Shown: positions 1 to 6,211 of the stretch, in pieces
Layout: the number at the start of each line of letters is the position of its first letter
How positions within the stretch are numbered: position 1 is the first letter of the stretch
Assembly: GCA_947445495.1 (NCBI GenBank)
Contig: CANFEI010000077.1
Location: 1 to 6,472, forward strand
Direction: 5' to 3'
DNA length: 6,472 nucleotides
From: Alcaligenaceae bacterium
GTDB taxonomy: Bacteria > Pseudomonadota > Gammaproteobacteria > Burkholderiales > Burkholderiaceae
Translations under genes and position numbers: made by a program
The notes under the pieces: generated by a model
Told to the model about the DNA's origin: nothing
The model's database searches: none
The model's input: the letters and a program-made list of their open reading frames with translations, nothing else

Positions 1-1
1 C

Positions 2-862
2 TACATCGCTCCGGGTGATCCAGCCGCCGTGATCGCGGGGGACCAGGCAAGTCCTGCTGACGTTGACAAAATTCGCGCGAGCCTTGGCCTCGATAGACCG
101 TTTCTCGTCAGATTCTCTGAATGGTTTTTTAAGTTACTTCAAGGTGACTTGGGAACGTCAATGTTTACCGGTATGCCCGTGATCGAACTCATTGGTCAGC
201 GAGTCGAACCCACGCTTTCGCTCATGCTTCTCACCGTGATCCTGGCTGTCAGCATTGCAGTGCCAATCGGTGTCTTGGCTGCGTGGAAGACCGGAACTTG
301 GATCGATCGTGGGATCATGGCGATCTCGGTGATAGGTTTTTCAGTGCCAGTGTTCGTTGTGGGTTACCTGCTTAGCTTTTTCTTTTCATTGGAGCTCGAT
401 TGGTTTCCTGTGCAGGGATACGTCTCTTATAAGAAAGGTTTTGGCGTTTGGTTCGAGCATCTTGTTCTGCCAGCGATTGCGTTGGGCTTTGTATACATCG
501 CGCTGATTGCCCGCATTACCCGTGCCACGATGCTTGAGGTCTTGTCCCAAGACTATATCCGCACTGCGAAAGCAAAGGGGATGGGGCAGATGGGAATTTT
601 GTTTCTACATGCGCTCAAAAATGCAGCCGTGCCAGTCGTCACCGTCATTGGTATCGGGATCGCTCTGCTCATCGGTGGCGCGGTCGTCACAGAGAGTGTT
701 TTTGCGATTCCTGGTTTGGGGCGTTTAACAATCGACGCGATTGTCCGTCGTGACTACCCCCTCATCCAAGGATTGGTTGTTGTTTTCAGTTTTGTTTATG
801 TGTTGGTCAACCTTTGTGTTGATGTGATCTACACGATCGTCGATCCTAGGATACGTTATTAA
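2..862 (+). CDS. Dpp/Opp-type ABC transporter permease 1 (DppB family), 5' partial
   Basis: Inner-membrane permease subunit of a PepT-family (peptide/nickel/opine) ABC importer; it pairs with the next permease to form the translocation channel. The reading frame is open to the window edge and begins inside the conserved segment APGDPA (residues 3-8 of the visible part), followed by the LGLDRP motif (28-33) typical of DppB/OppB/GsiC proteins. The in-frame GTG at 29 is therefore an internal codon. 286 residues are visible; the family is usually about 310-340 long, so the first membrane helix and roughly 30-50 residues are missing. Several hydrophobic segments are visible (about 72-95, 105-130, 153-172, 211-235, 256-280). 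The cytoplasmic EAA loop that docks the ATPases is at about 179-209 (DYIRTAKAKG core), and the end is the usual VDPRIRY. The stop overlaps the next start (TAATG). Substrate cannot be told from the permease; dipeptide, oligopeptide, glutathione and nickel importers look alike here. Confidence 0.93.
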   Translation, partial: YIAPGDPAAVIAGDQASPADVDKIRASLGLDRPFLVRFSEWFFKLLQGDLGTSMFTGMPVIELIGQRVEPTLSLMLLTVILAVSIAVPIGVLAAWKTGTWIDRGIMAISVIGFSVPVFVVGYLLSFFFSLELDWFPVQGYVSYKKGFGVWFEHLVLPAIALGFVYIALIARITRATMLEVLSQDYIRTAKAKGMGQMGILFLHALKNAAVPVVTVIGIGIALLIGGAVVTESVFAIPGLGRLTIDAIVRRDYPLIQGLVVVFSFVYVLVNLCVDVIYTIVDPRIRY

Positions 863-1752
863 TGACTAGTTTTGCTGCTGCTCCCCCATTACCGGATCTC
901 TTAAAGCCTCGCCGCCAACGTAAAGGTTGGACTGGATTTTTACTAAACAACCCAACCATCACCTTTGGTGCTGGCTTGCTGCTCGTTATGTTGTTTATTG
1001 CGGTCGCGGCACCTTGGCTTGGTACGGTTGATCCGACAGAACTTGCCCCGCGCAATCGAAATCTCGAGCCCTCCGCTAAGTATTGGTTTGGAACCGATGC
1101 GTTTGGTCGAGATATCTATTCACGCGTTCTTTACGGCGCCCGTGTTTCGCTGGCCATAGGTTTTGCCGTTGCATTGCTTGCCTCAGTTATTGGGCTGAGT
1201 ATTGGCTTGGTGTCTGGAACCTTCCGTCGTGCGGACTCAGTGATCATGCGCATCATGGATGGCTTAATGTCCATTCCTCCGATCTTGCTGGCGATTGCTC
1301 TGATGGCGTTGACTCGAGCGAGCGTCGAGAACGTGATTATCGCGATCACGATCGCTGAGATTCCACGGGTTTCTCGGCTTGTGCGCGGCGTCGTACTGTC
1401 CCTGCGCGAGCAAGCCTACGTCGATGCAGCGATCTCGTGCGGGTGTCGTATGCCGATGCTGATTTGGCGGCATATTCTGCCCAACACCTTGGCACCGTTG
1501 ACCGTACAGGCCACCTATATCTGTGCCTCAGCGATGATCACGGAATCTATTCTTTCGTTTATTGGTGCGGGTGTGCCACCGATCATCCCTTCGTGGGGCA
1601 ACATCATGGCAGATGGTCGCACCTTGTTTCAGATTAAGCCTTACATCATCTTTTTCCCTGCGGTATTTCTCTCCCTCACAGTTTTGGCTGTCAACCTAAT
1701 GGGTGATGGCTTCCGTGATGTGCTGGATCCCCGCAAGTCGAAAACAAGTTGA
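862..1752 (+). CDS. Dpp/Opp-type ABC transporter permease 2 (DppC family)
   Basis: Second inner-membrane permease of the same importer, 296 aa, the normal length for DppC/OppC/GsiD proteins. Order of features: a basic cytoplasmic N-terminus with the OppC_N-type segment and first membrane helix (about 33-54), the conserved periplasmic motif FGTDAFGRDIYSRVLYGAR (76-94), the core helices with MDGLMSIPPILLAIALMAL (132-150), the EAA loop (about 183-208, EQAYVDAA...G...ILPN), and the C-terminal NLMGDGFRDVLDPR (278-291) that ends most family members. The ATG shares one base with the upstream TAA stop (TAATG), which indicates translational coupling with permease 1. It is followed after 13 bp by the ATPase genes. 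Complete, with no frameshift seen. The family call is secure; the transported substrate is not determined. Confidence 0.95.
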   Translation: MTSFAAAPPLPDLLKPRRQRKGWTGFLLNNPTITFGAGLLLVMLFIAVAAPWLGTVDPTELAPRNRNLEPSAKYWFGTDAFGRDIYSRVLYGARVSLAIGFAVALLASVIGLSIGLVSGTFRRADSVIMRIMDGLMSIPPILLAIALMALTRASVENVIIAITIAEIPRVSRLVRGVVLSLREQAYVDAAISCGCRMPMLIWRHILPNTLAPLTVQATYICASAMITESILSFIGAGVPPIIPSWGNIMADGRTLFQIKPYIIFFPAVFLSLTVLAVNLMGDGFRDVLDPRKSKTS

Positions 1753-1754
1753 TT

Positions 1755-1759
1755 GGAGA
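1755..1759 (+). promoter_or_regulatory. Shine-Dalgarno site that decides the TTG start of ATPase 1
   Basis: GGAGA ends 6 bases before TTG 1766 and overlaps the final codons region of permease 2 only marginally (the stop is at 1750-1752). No comparable site precedes the alternative ATG at 1703, so this site supports the rare TTG start codon. Confidence 0.65.
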
Positions 1760-1765
1760 TATCTC

Positions 1766-2758
1766 TTGGCCTTACTAGAAGTTGAAAATCTTCAGACACA
1801 CTTCCGCACCCCTGATGGTGTGAATAGAGCGGTCGATGGCGTGAGCTTTGTTGTCAACGAGGGCGAGACACTGGCAATCGTTGGCGAGTCCGGTTGCGGC
1901 AAATCTGTGACGGCGATGTCGATCCTGCGTTTGATCCCAGAACCGCCGGGAAAAATTGCTGGGTCAATTCGTTTTTTGGGTCAAGATCTGCTCAAAATGT
2001 CGGAAAAAGAAATGCGCGCCATTCGTGGTGATGCGATTTCAATGATTTTTCAAGAGCCGATGACCAGTTTAAATCCGGTGTTGCCGATTAAGCGCCAGCT
2101 TTGTGAAACCTTGCGCCTACACCAAACGATTACACAAGAGCAGGCGATGGCTCGCGCATCTGAGCTGATGGATTTGGTCGGCATTGCGGAAGGAAAGCGT
2201 CGCTTAAATGAATATCCGCATCAGCTTTCGGGTGGCATGCGACAGCGTGTGATGATTGCGATGGCGCTGGCGTGCAACCCCAAGTTGTTGATTGCCGATG
2301 AGCCGACCACAGCCTTAGACGTTACGATTCAGGCTCAAATTTTGGACTTGATGTCGGATTTGAAGAATAAAATTGGTGCGGCGATTGTCTTGATTACGCA
2401 CGATCTGGGTGTGGTCGCTGAGGTCGCTGAGCGGGTGATGGTGATGTATGCGGGACGCAAAGTTGAAGAAGCGCCTGTAGGTGAGCTGTTTGCAAAGCCT
2501 CTACACCCTTATACCCAAGGTTTACTCGGAGCAGTGCCTAAGCTAGGCGCGTCTCTTGATGGTCAATCAACGCGCTTGAAAGAAATCCCTGGTCTGGTGC
2601 CTAGTTTGAAGCAAAAGATCAAGGGTTGTGTGTTTGCGTCACGATGCCCCCTGGCGAAAGAGCCTTGTCACGAAATCGCACCCGCTATGCAAATGCGCGA
2701 CAACGGCCATCAGGTCGCCTGTCACTTCGCAGGTGAGATTGCCTTCGCCAATGACTAA
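1766..2758 (+). CDS. Dpp/Opp-type ABC transporter ATP-binding protein 1 (DppD family)
   Basis: Cytoplasmic ATPase that powers the importer, 330 aa from the chosen start. Walker A GESGCGKS (40-47), Q-loop Gln96, signature LSGGMRQR (154-161), Walker B LLIADEP with catalytic Glu179, and H-loop His212 are all intact. The C-terminal oligopeptide-transporter extension holds four cysteines (288, 294, 301, 319; C-X5-C-X6-C-X17-C), the pattern reported to bind a 4Fe-4S cluster in some DppD proteins. I chose a TTG start at 1766: GGAGA at 1755-1759 lies 6 bases upstream, and translation then begins [13 protein letters not shown], exactly where the family begins. An earlier in-frame ATG at 1703 would add 21 residues encoded inside permease 2 with no homology. 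The last 8 bases overlap the likely start of the next gene. Confidence 0.94.
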   Translation: MALLEVENLQTHFRTPDGVNRAVDGVSFVVNEGETLAIVGESGCGKSVTAMSILRLIPEPPGKIAGSIRFLGQDLLKMSEKEMRAIRGDAISMIFQEPMTSLNPVLPIKRQLCETLRLHQTITQEQAMARASELMDLVGIAEGKRRLNEYPHQLSGGMRQRVMIAMALACNPKLLIADEPTTALDVTIQAQILDLMSDLKNKIGAAIVLITHDLGVVAEVAERVMVMYAGRKVEEAPVGELFAKPLHPYTQGLLGAVPKLGASLDGQSTRLKEIPGLVPSLKQKIKGCVFASRCPLAKEPCHEIAPAMQMRDNGHQVACHFAGEIAFAND

Positions 2759-3764
2759 TACGAATCAGGTTACTAGCATGTCCATGTCCTCTACTGCGCC
2801 GTTGTTAGAAGTTCGCAAGCTTCAAAAGTTTTTCCCCATCAAGACTGGGCTGTTTGGCAGAGTCACGGGCAACGTTCATGCTGTGGATGGGGTGTCCTTT
2901 TCAATTCGAAAGGGCGAGACCCTCGCTTTGGTGGGTGAGTCTGGTTGCGGGAAGTCAACGGTTGGCCGCTCTATTCTGCGCCTGTTTGATTTGACCTCGG
3001 GCGAAGTGCTGCTTGATGGCGTTCGGATTGATTCGTTAAGCGCTAGCGCGTTGCGGCCATTGCGCAAGCGCATTCAGGTTATTTTTCAGGATCCTTTTTC
3101 AAGTCTGAATCCGCGTATGCGTGTGTATGACATTATCGCGGAGCCAATCCGTAATTTTGGTTTGTGTCAGTCCGAACAAGAGATCGAAGAGCGCGTTGCC
3201 AAGCTTTTGGAAAAAGTTCGTTTATCAAAAGATGCGGGCACACGTTGGCCTCACGAGTTTTCGGGTGGCCAGCGTCAGCGAATTTGTATCGCGCGCGCCT
3301 TGGCCGCCGAGCCAGATTTGATTATTTGCGATGAGGCGGTGTCTGCGCTCGATGTCTCTGTGAAGGCACAGATTGTTAACTTGTTGCAGGATCTTCAAAA
3401 AGAGCTTGGTTTGGCCTTGCTGTTTATTAGTCACGACCTCGCGATTGTTGAACACATGACACACCGCGTAGCTGTGATGTACCTAGGCAAAATCGTTGAG
3501 CTCGCCGAGCGTAAAGAGTTGTTCGCTGATCCGCAGCATCCCTACACGGTCGCTTTGCTTTCTGCGGTGCCCGTGCCAGATCCGCAAAAGAAGACGAATC
3601 GGATTGTCTTGCAAGGTGACGTGCCGAGTCCTGTTAAGCGTCCCAGCGGGTGCCATTTCCATACGCGTTGCCCGGATGCGATTGCGCGGTGCAAGACCGA
3701 GGAGCCAAAGCAAACGATGCTGGGCTCTGGCCGCATGGTGGCTTGCCATTTGCGCGAAAGCTAG
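2751..3764 (+). CDS. Dpp/Opp-type ABC transporter ATP-binding protein 2 (DppF family)
   Basis: Second ATPase of the importer, forming a heterodimer with ATPase 1; 337 aa from ATG 2751. Walker [10 protein letters not shown] (62-70), Q-loop Gln113, signature FSGGQRQR (170-177), Walker B LIICDE with Glu195, and H-loop His228 are present. The insert FPIKTGLFGRVTGNVHAVDGV (28-48) is diagnostic of the DppF/OppF side. The C-terminus carries cysteines 301, 307, 314 and 332 with the same C-X5-C-X6-C-X17-C spacing as ATPase 1. ATG 2751 overlaps the upstream stop by 8 bases, which suggests coupling; AGGTGAG (2731-2737) is rather far from it. ATG 2778, with AGGT 7 bases upstream, is a real alternative and would give 328 aa. 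An in-frame GTG at 2628 is rejected because it would lie deep inside ATPase 1. Last gene of the operon; it ends 6 bp from the convergent chrA stop. Confidence 0.94.
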   Translation: MTNTNQVTSMSMSSTAPLLEVRKLQKFFPIKTGLFGRVTGNVHAVDGVSFSIRKGETLALVGESGCGKSTVGRSILRLFDLTSGEVLLDGVRIDSLSASALRPLRKRIQVIFQDPFSSLNPRMRVYDIIAEPIRNFGLCQSEQEIEERVAKLLEKVRLSKDAGTRWPHEFSGGQRQRICIARALAAEPDLIICDEAVSALDVSVKAQIVNLLQDLQKELGLALLFISHDLAIVEHMTHRVAVMYLGKIVELAERKELFADPQHPYTVALLSAVPVPDPQKKTNRIVLQGDVPSPVKRPSGCHFHTRCPDAIARCKTEEPKQTMLGSGRMVACHLRES

Positions 3765-3770
3765 TTTCGT

Positions 3771-5129
3771 TTAGCTTGTGATGAGGTAGCCTAGTAGCCC
3801 GGCGCCCAGAATGGTTTCAATGCTGCCCCGCTTGTAAACAAAGATCGCGACGGCAGCGGCTAAGGCGATAGCGACGGCCTTGAAGTCTACGCCTTGCGCC
3901 CACCCATTTGGCCAGCCCACATGCATTGCAAAAAACAGGGCAAGATTGGCAATCACGCCAACAACGGCAGCTGTCACACCGGTTAGTGCGGTCGTGAACG
4001 CTAATTTCCCGTGTGTGCTCTCGATAAACGGCGCGCCGGCCAGAATAAAAATAAAAGAGGGTAAGAACGTGAACCAGGTCACGACAAGGGCGGCGATGAC
4101 GCCTGACAGCACGGCTTGATCTGGGCCAAGAGCGCTTTGCACAAAGGCACCAACGAAACCGACGAACGCAACAATCATGATGAGTGGGCCGGGTGTCGTT
4201 TCACCCAGCGCCAAGCCATCAATCATTTGTGTGGGCGTGAGCCACGCGAAGGTTTCCACCGCCGCTTGATAGACGTAAGGCAACACGGCATAGGCGCCAC
4301 CGAAGGTCAGTAGGGCGGCTTTGGTGAAGAACCAGCCCATTTGAGTGATCGTATGGCCCCAGCCCCAAAGTGACGTCATCGCAAGCATAGGCAGGCACCA
4401 GAGTATTGCCGCAGCGCCTAAAACGATGCCTAGTCGTGGATAACTAAACTGCGTATGGGGTGGCCTTGGGGTGTCGTTGTCGATGATCGCTGTGGTTAAA
4501 GAGTTCTTTGATGCAGAGGTGGCGTGCTGCACGGAAAAAGTTGCCGGCGATCGCTTACCACCAAGCCATCCGACTGCTGCTGCAAGCGTAATGATTAAGG
4601 GGAACGGTAGGCTAAACAAAAACAGGGCAAAGAAAGATAAGAGTGCAATCGCCCAGAGCCATAGATTGTGAAGTGTGCGCGAACCAATGCGATAACTGGC
4701 TTGGATCACCAACACCGTGACCGCAGGTTTGATTCCATAAAAAATTCCGGCGACGATCGTGGTATCACCGTAGACCATATAGATCCAAGATAACAATACA
4801 ATCAAGATGAGCGATGGGAATATAAACAGCACACCCGCGAGGACCCCGCCCCAAGTGCGATGCATCAGCCATCCCAGGTAGGTAGCAAGTTGTTGCGCTT
4901 CTGGGCCTGGCAACACCATACAAAAGTTCAGCGCATGCAAAAAGCGCTTGTCGGAAATCCAGCGACGCTTATCCACCAACTCGGTGTGCATCAAGGCGAT
5001 TTGTCCGGCAGGTCCCACAAAGCTTAAAAAACCTAACTTGAACCAAAACCAGAAGGCCTCGCGCCGACTGATAGAGCGAGTGGTCGCGTCAGTAGAGACG
5101 ATGGGGTTTTCTGGATTATGGATGGACAT
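3771..5129 (-). CDS. chrA: Long-chain chromate transporter ChrA
   Basis: Inner-membrane transporter of the CHR family, 452 aa, the usual size of the two-domain (long) form. Known members export chromate. N-terminal half: GFLSFVGPAGQIALMHTELV (33-52), then LPGPEAQQLATYLGW (73-87). C-terminal half: FFTKAALLTFGGAYAVLPYV (267-286), then LGETTPGPLIM (308-318). The two CHR halves are joined by a variable polar linker (about 192-230), and the rest is largely hydrophobic helices. The usual Gly-Gly of the N-terminal FGGP motif reads Phe-Val-Gly-Pro here (Val38). I chose ATG at 5129; a TTG at 5144 would add five residues, and neither has a good ribosome site. No chrB or chrC regulator or partner is in view, so a chromate role is a family inference. 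The gene converges on the ABC operon and diverges from ureD, sharing its control region. Confidence 0.93.
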   Translation of the reverse strand: MSIHNPENPIVSTDATTRSISRREAFWFWFKLGFLSFVGPAGQIALMHTELVDKRRWISDKRFLHALNFCMVLPGPEAQQLATYLGWLMHRTWGGVLAGVLFIFPSLILIVLLSWIYMVYGDTTIVAGIFYGIKPAVTVLVIQASYRIGSRTLHNLWLWAIALLSFFALFLFSLPFPLIITLAAAVGWLGGKRSPATFSVQHATSASKNSLTTAIIDNDTPRPPHTQFSYPRLGIVLGAAAILWCLPMLAMTSLWGWGHTITQMGWFFTKAALLTFGGAYAVLPYVYQAAVETFAWLTPTQMIDGLALGETTPGPLIMIVAFVGFVGAFVQSALGPDQAVLSGVIAALVVTWFTFLPSFIFILAGAPFIESTHGKLAFTTALTGVTAAVVGVIANLALFFAMHVGWPNGWAQGVDFKAVAIALAAAVAIFVYKRGSIETILGAGLLGYLITS

Positions 5130-5150
5130 TGTCTTGAGATCCAAGATTTA

Positions 5151-5167
5151 TGCACTATTTTAGTTCG
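5151..5167. promoter_or_regulatory. Candidate NtrC binding site, left arm
   Basis: TGCACTATTTTAGTTCG matches 10 of 14 fixed positions of the enteric NtrC consensus TGCACCA-N3-TGGTGCA; the left half TGCAC is perfect. Its centre (5159) is 22 bp, about two helical turns, from the centre of the better right-hand site, an arrangement suited to cooperative binding of two dimers on one DNA face. It lies 22 bp upstream of the chrA start codon. Alone it would be weak; the paired arrangement is what supports it. Confidence 0.45.
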
Positions 5168-5172
5168 ACTTA

Positions 5173-5189
5173 CGAACCATATTGGTGCA
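5173..5189. promoter_or_regulatory. Candidate NtrC binding site (strong), enhancer of the urease operon
   Basis: CGAACCATATTGGTGCA matches 12 of 14 fixed positions of the NtrC consensus TGCACCA-N3-TGGTGCA, with the right half perfect. Its centre lies about 111 bp upstream of the start point predicted from the sigma-54 promoter at 5266-5281, the usual distance range for NtrC enhancers. Urease operons under nitrogen control are well known, so both position and context fit. The consensus is from enterobacteria; its use in this organism is inferred. Confidence 0.6.
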
Positions 5190-5265
5190 AATTAAGCCGA
5201 GGCAAAGTTAAGCGTTTTTCAAAGCGGGAAAGTGGTCGCTAACTCATCCATTTAGGTATGCTTTC

Positions 5266-5281
5266 GGGCATCATACTTGCT
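5266..5281 (+). promoter_or_regulatory. Sigma-54 (RpoN) promoter of ureD-ureA
   Basis: GGGCATCATACTTGCT aligns with the sigma-54 consensus TGGCACG-N4-TTGCW: the invariant GG (5267-5268) and GC (5279-5280) are separated by exactly 10 bases, the -24 core GGCA is intact, and the -12 element TTGCT is perfect. Counting C5280 as -12 puts transcription start near 5292. Deviations are G for T at the first -24 base and T/C for the C/G at its end. Placed downstream of paired NtrC-like sites and upstream of urease genes, it predicts activation under nitrogen limitation. Not experimentally shown. Confidence 0.65.
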
Positions 5282-5338
5282 TATGCCTCTGACATGTCCC
5301 CTTATGAACAAGCACGCTGGCCAGAGCGAACTTCCCTG

Positions 5339-6181
5339 ATGAGCGAAGATTCGTTTTGGTCGTCGTGGCAAGCTCGGCTAGAGCTGGACTTTAGTCTGGC
5401 TCCAGCGCCTGCGCTCGGCAAAACATGCCTACACCACAAGCATCTTGGTCCGCTACGCATTCAAAAGGCGTTATATCCCGAAGGCGATGTGCCTTGCCAC
5501 GCCATTATTGTGCACCCACCAGGTGGTATCGCTGCAGGAGATCGGTTGGAAGTTCGCGTGGCCTGCGAGGCCAATAGCCATGGCCTGGTGACGACGCCTT
5601 CGGCGGCGAAATGGTATGGCAGTGACTCCGGCGCCTTAGCTTCGCAACAGATTGACATGGTGCTTGATGGTTTTTTTGAATGGTTACCGCAAGAGACCAT
5701 TTTTTTTAATCGTGCGTGCGTTGCCTCCGATATCAACATCCGTGTTTCTGGGCAGGGTGCGATGATTGGTTGGGATCACTTGATCTTCGGACGCCAGGCT
5801 TCGGGCGAGACCTTCGCAGAAGGAAGCTTCAAGCAAACGCTGCGTCTTGACATCGAGGATCGCACCGTGTGGCTAGATCGCATGGTGCTGGAGGGTAACG
5901 ACCCATTGTTTTTGTCTCCAATTGGACTACGCGGACACTTTGCGTTTGCAACAGTTTGGGCCGTATTGCCCGGCACAAAAACCTGGAGTGAAGAAACATT
6001 GCAAGTCGTGCGGCAAGAGGCGATCGGTGTGGCCTGGACGGTTTTGCATCCGAGGGTAGTTGTTGGGCGAATTCTCGCTCCGGCCATGGAAATCAAATTT
6101 TTATTACAAGCAGCGTGGGCGAGTCTGCGCCCGCTCGTGGTGGGGCGCCGCGCCGTGGCGCCTCGCTTGTGGGCGACATAA
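5339..6181 (+). CDS. ureD: Urease accessory protein UreD (UreH family)
   Basis: Cytoplasmic chaperone that binds apo-urease and, with UreF and UreG, forms the complex that loads nickel into the active site. From ATG 5339 it is 280 aa, typical for the family. Conserved blocks: WQARLELDF (10-18), LGPLRIQKALYPEGD (37-51), HPPGGIAAGDRL (58-69), TTPSAAKWY (84-92), EWLPQETIFFN (116-126), GRQASGETF (153-161), and the C-terminal WASLRPLVVGRRAVAPRLWAT. The in-frame ATGs at 5258 and 5294 are less likely: the extra residues do not resemble UreD, and 5258 lies upstream of the start point predicted from the sigma-54 promoter, while 5294 would be almost leaderless. The ribosome site before 5339 is weak, so the start is moderately certain. 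It is followed after 30 bp by ureA. No internal frameshift seen. Confidence 0.94.
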   Translation: MSEDSFWSSWQARLELDFSLAPAPALGKTCLHHKHLGPLRIQKALYPEGDVPCHAIIVHPPGGIAAGDRLEVRVACEANSHGLVTTPSAAKWYGSDSGALASQQIDMVLDGFFEWLPQETIFFNRACVASDINIRVSGQGAMIGWDHLIFGRQASGETFAEGSFKQTLRLDIEDRTVWLDRMVLEGNDPLFLSPIGLRGHFAFATVWAVLPGTKTWSEETLQVVRQEAIGVAWTVLHPRVVVGRILAPAMEIKFLLQAAWASLRPLVVGRRAVAPRLWAT

Positions 6182-6201
6182 TCGTATTTTTATTGTTGTG
6201 C

Positions 6202-6206
6202 GGAGG
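6202..6206 (+). promoter_or_regulatory. Strong Shine-Dalgarno site of ureA
   Basis: GGAGG lies 5 bases before ATG 6212 but only 2 bases before the adjacent in-frame ATG 6209. The spacing selects 6212, which also gives the canonical UreA N-terminus. It is much stronger than anything in front of ureD, consistent with a structural subunit being made in larger amount than its chaperone. Confidence 0.75.
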
Positions 6207-6211
6207 TCATG

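Noticed and set aside
29..31. GTG as the start of the first permease
   Set aside because: The frame stays open upstream to the window edge and encodes the conserved APGDPA segment, so the gene begins before the window.
3755..3769. Hairpin CGAAA/TTTCG as a bidirectional intrinsic terminator
   Set aside because: The stem is only 5 bp and AT-rich, and no T tract follows on either strand.
5142..5144. TTG at 5144 (minus strand) as the chrA start
   Set aside because: It has no ribosome site and adds only five residues; the ATG at 5129 is simpler.
5157..5162. TAAAAT on the minus strand as the -10 box of a chrA promoter
   Set aside because: No acceptable -35 hexamer at 16-18 bp and no extended -10, so I could not support a chrA promoter, although one must lie in this region.
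5201..5213. GGCA...AAGC as a sigma-54 promoter
   Set aside because: GG and GC are 9 bases apart, and sigma-54 promoters require 10.
5226..5240. Second possible sigma-54 core (GG at 5226-5227, GC at 5238-5239, spacing 10)
   Set aside because: The -24 side reads CGGGAAA and matches poorly, and the -12 side is TCGCT rather than TTGCW; the site at 5266-5281 is clearly better.
5246..5259. Nac-type binding site (ATA-N6-TNGTAT) before ureD
   Set aside because: Only the right part (GGTAT) resembles the consensus; the ATA half is absent at the required distance.
6209..6211. ATG 6209 as the ureA start
   Set aside because: It is only 2 bases from the GGAGG site; ATG 6212 has a 5-base spacing and gives the standard UreA N-terminus.
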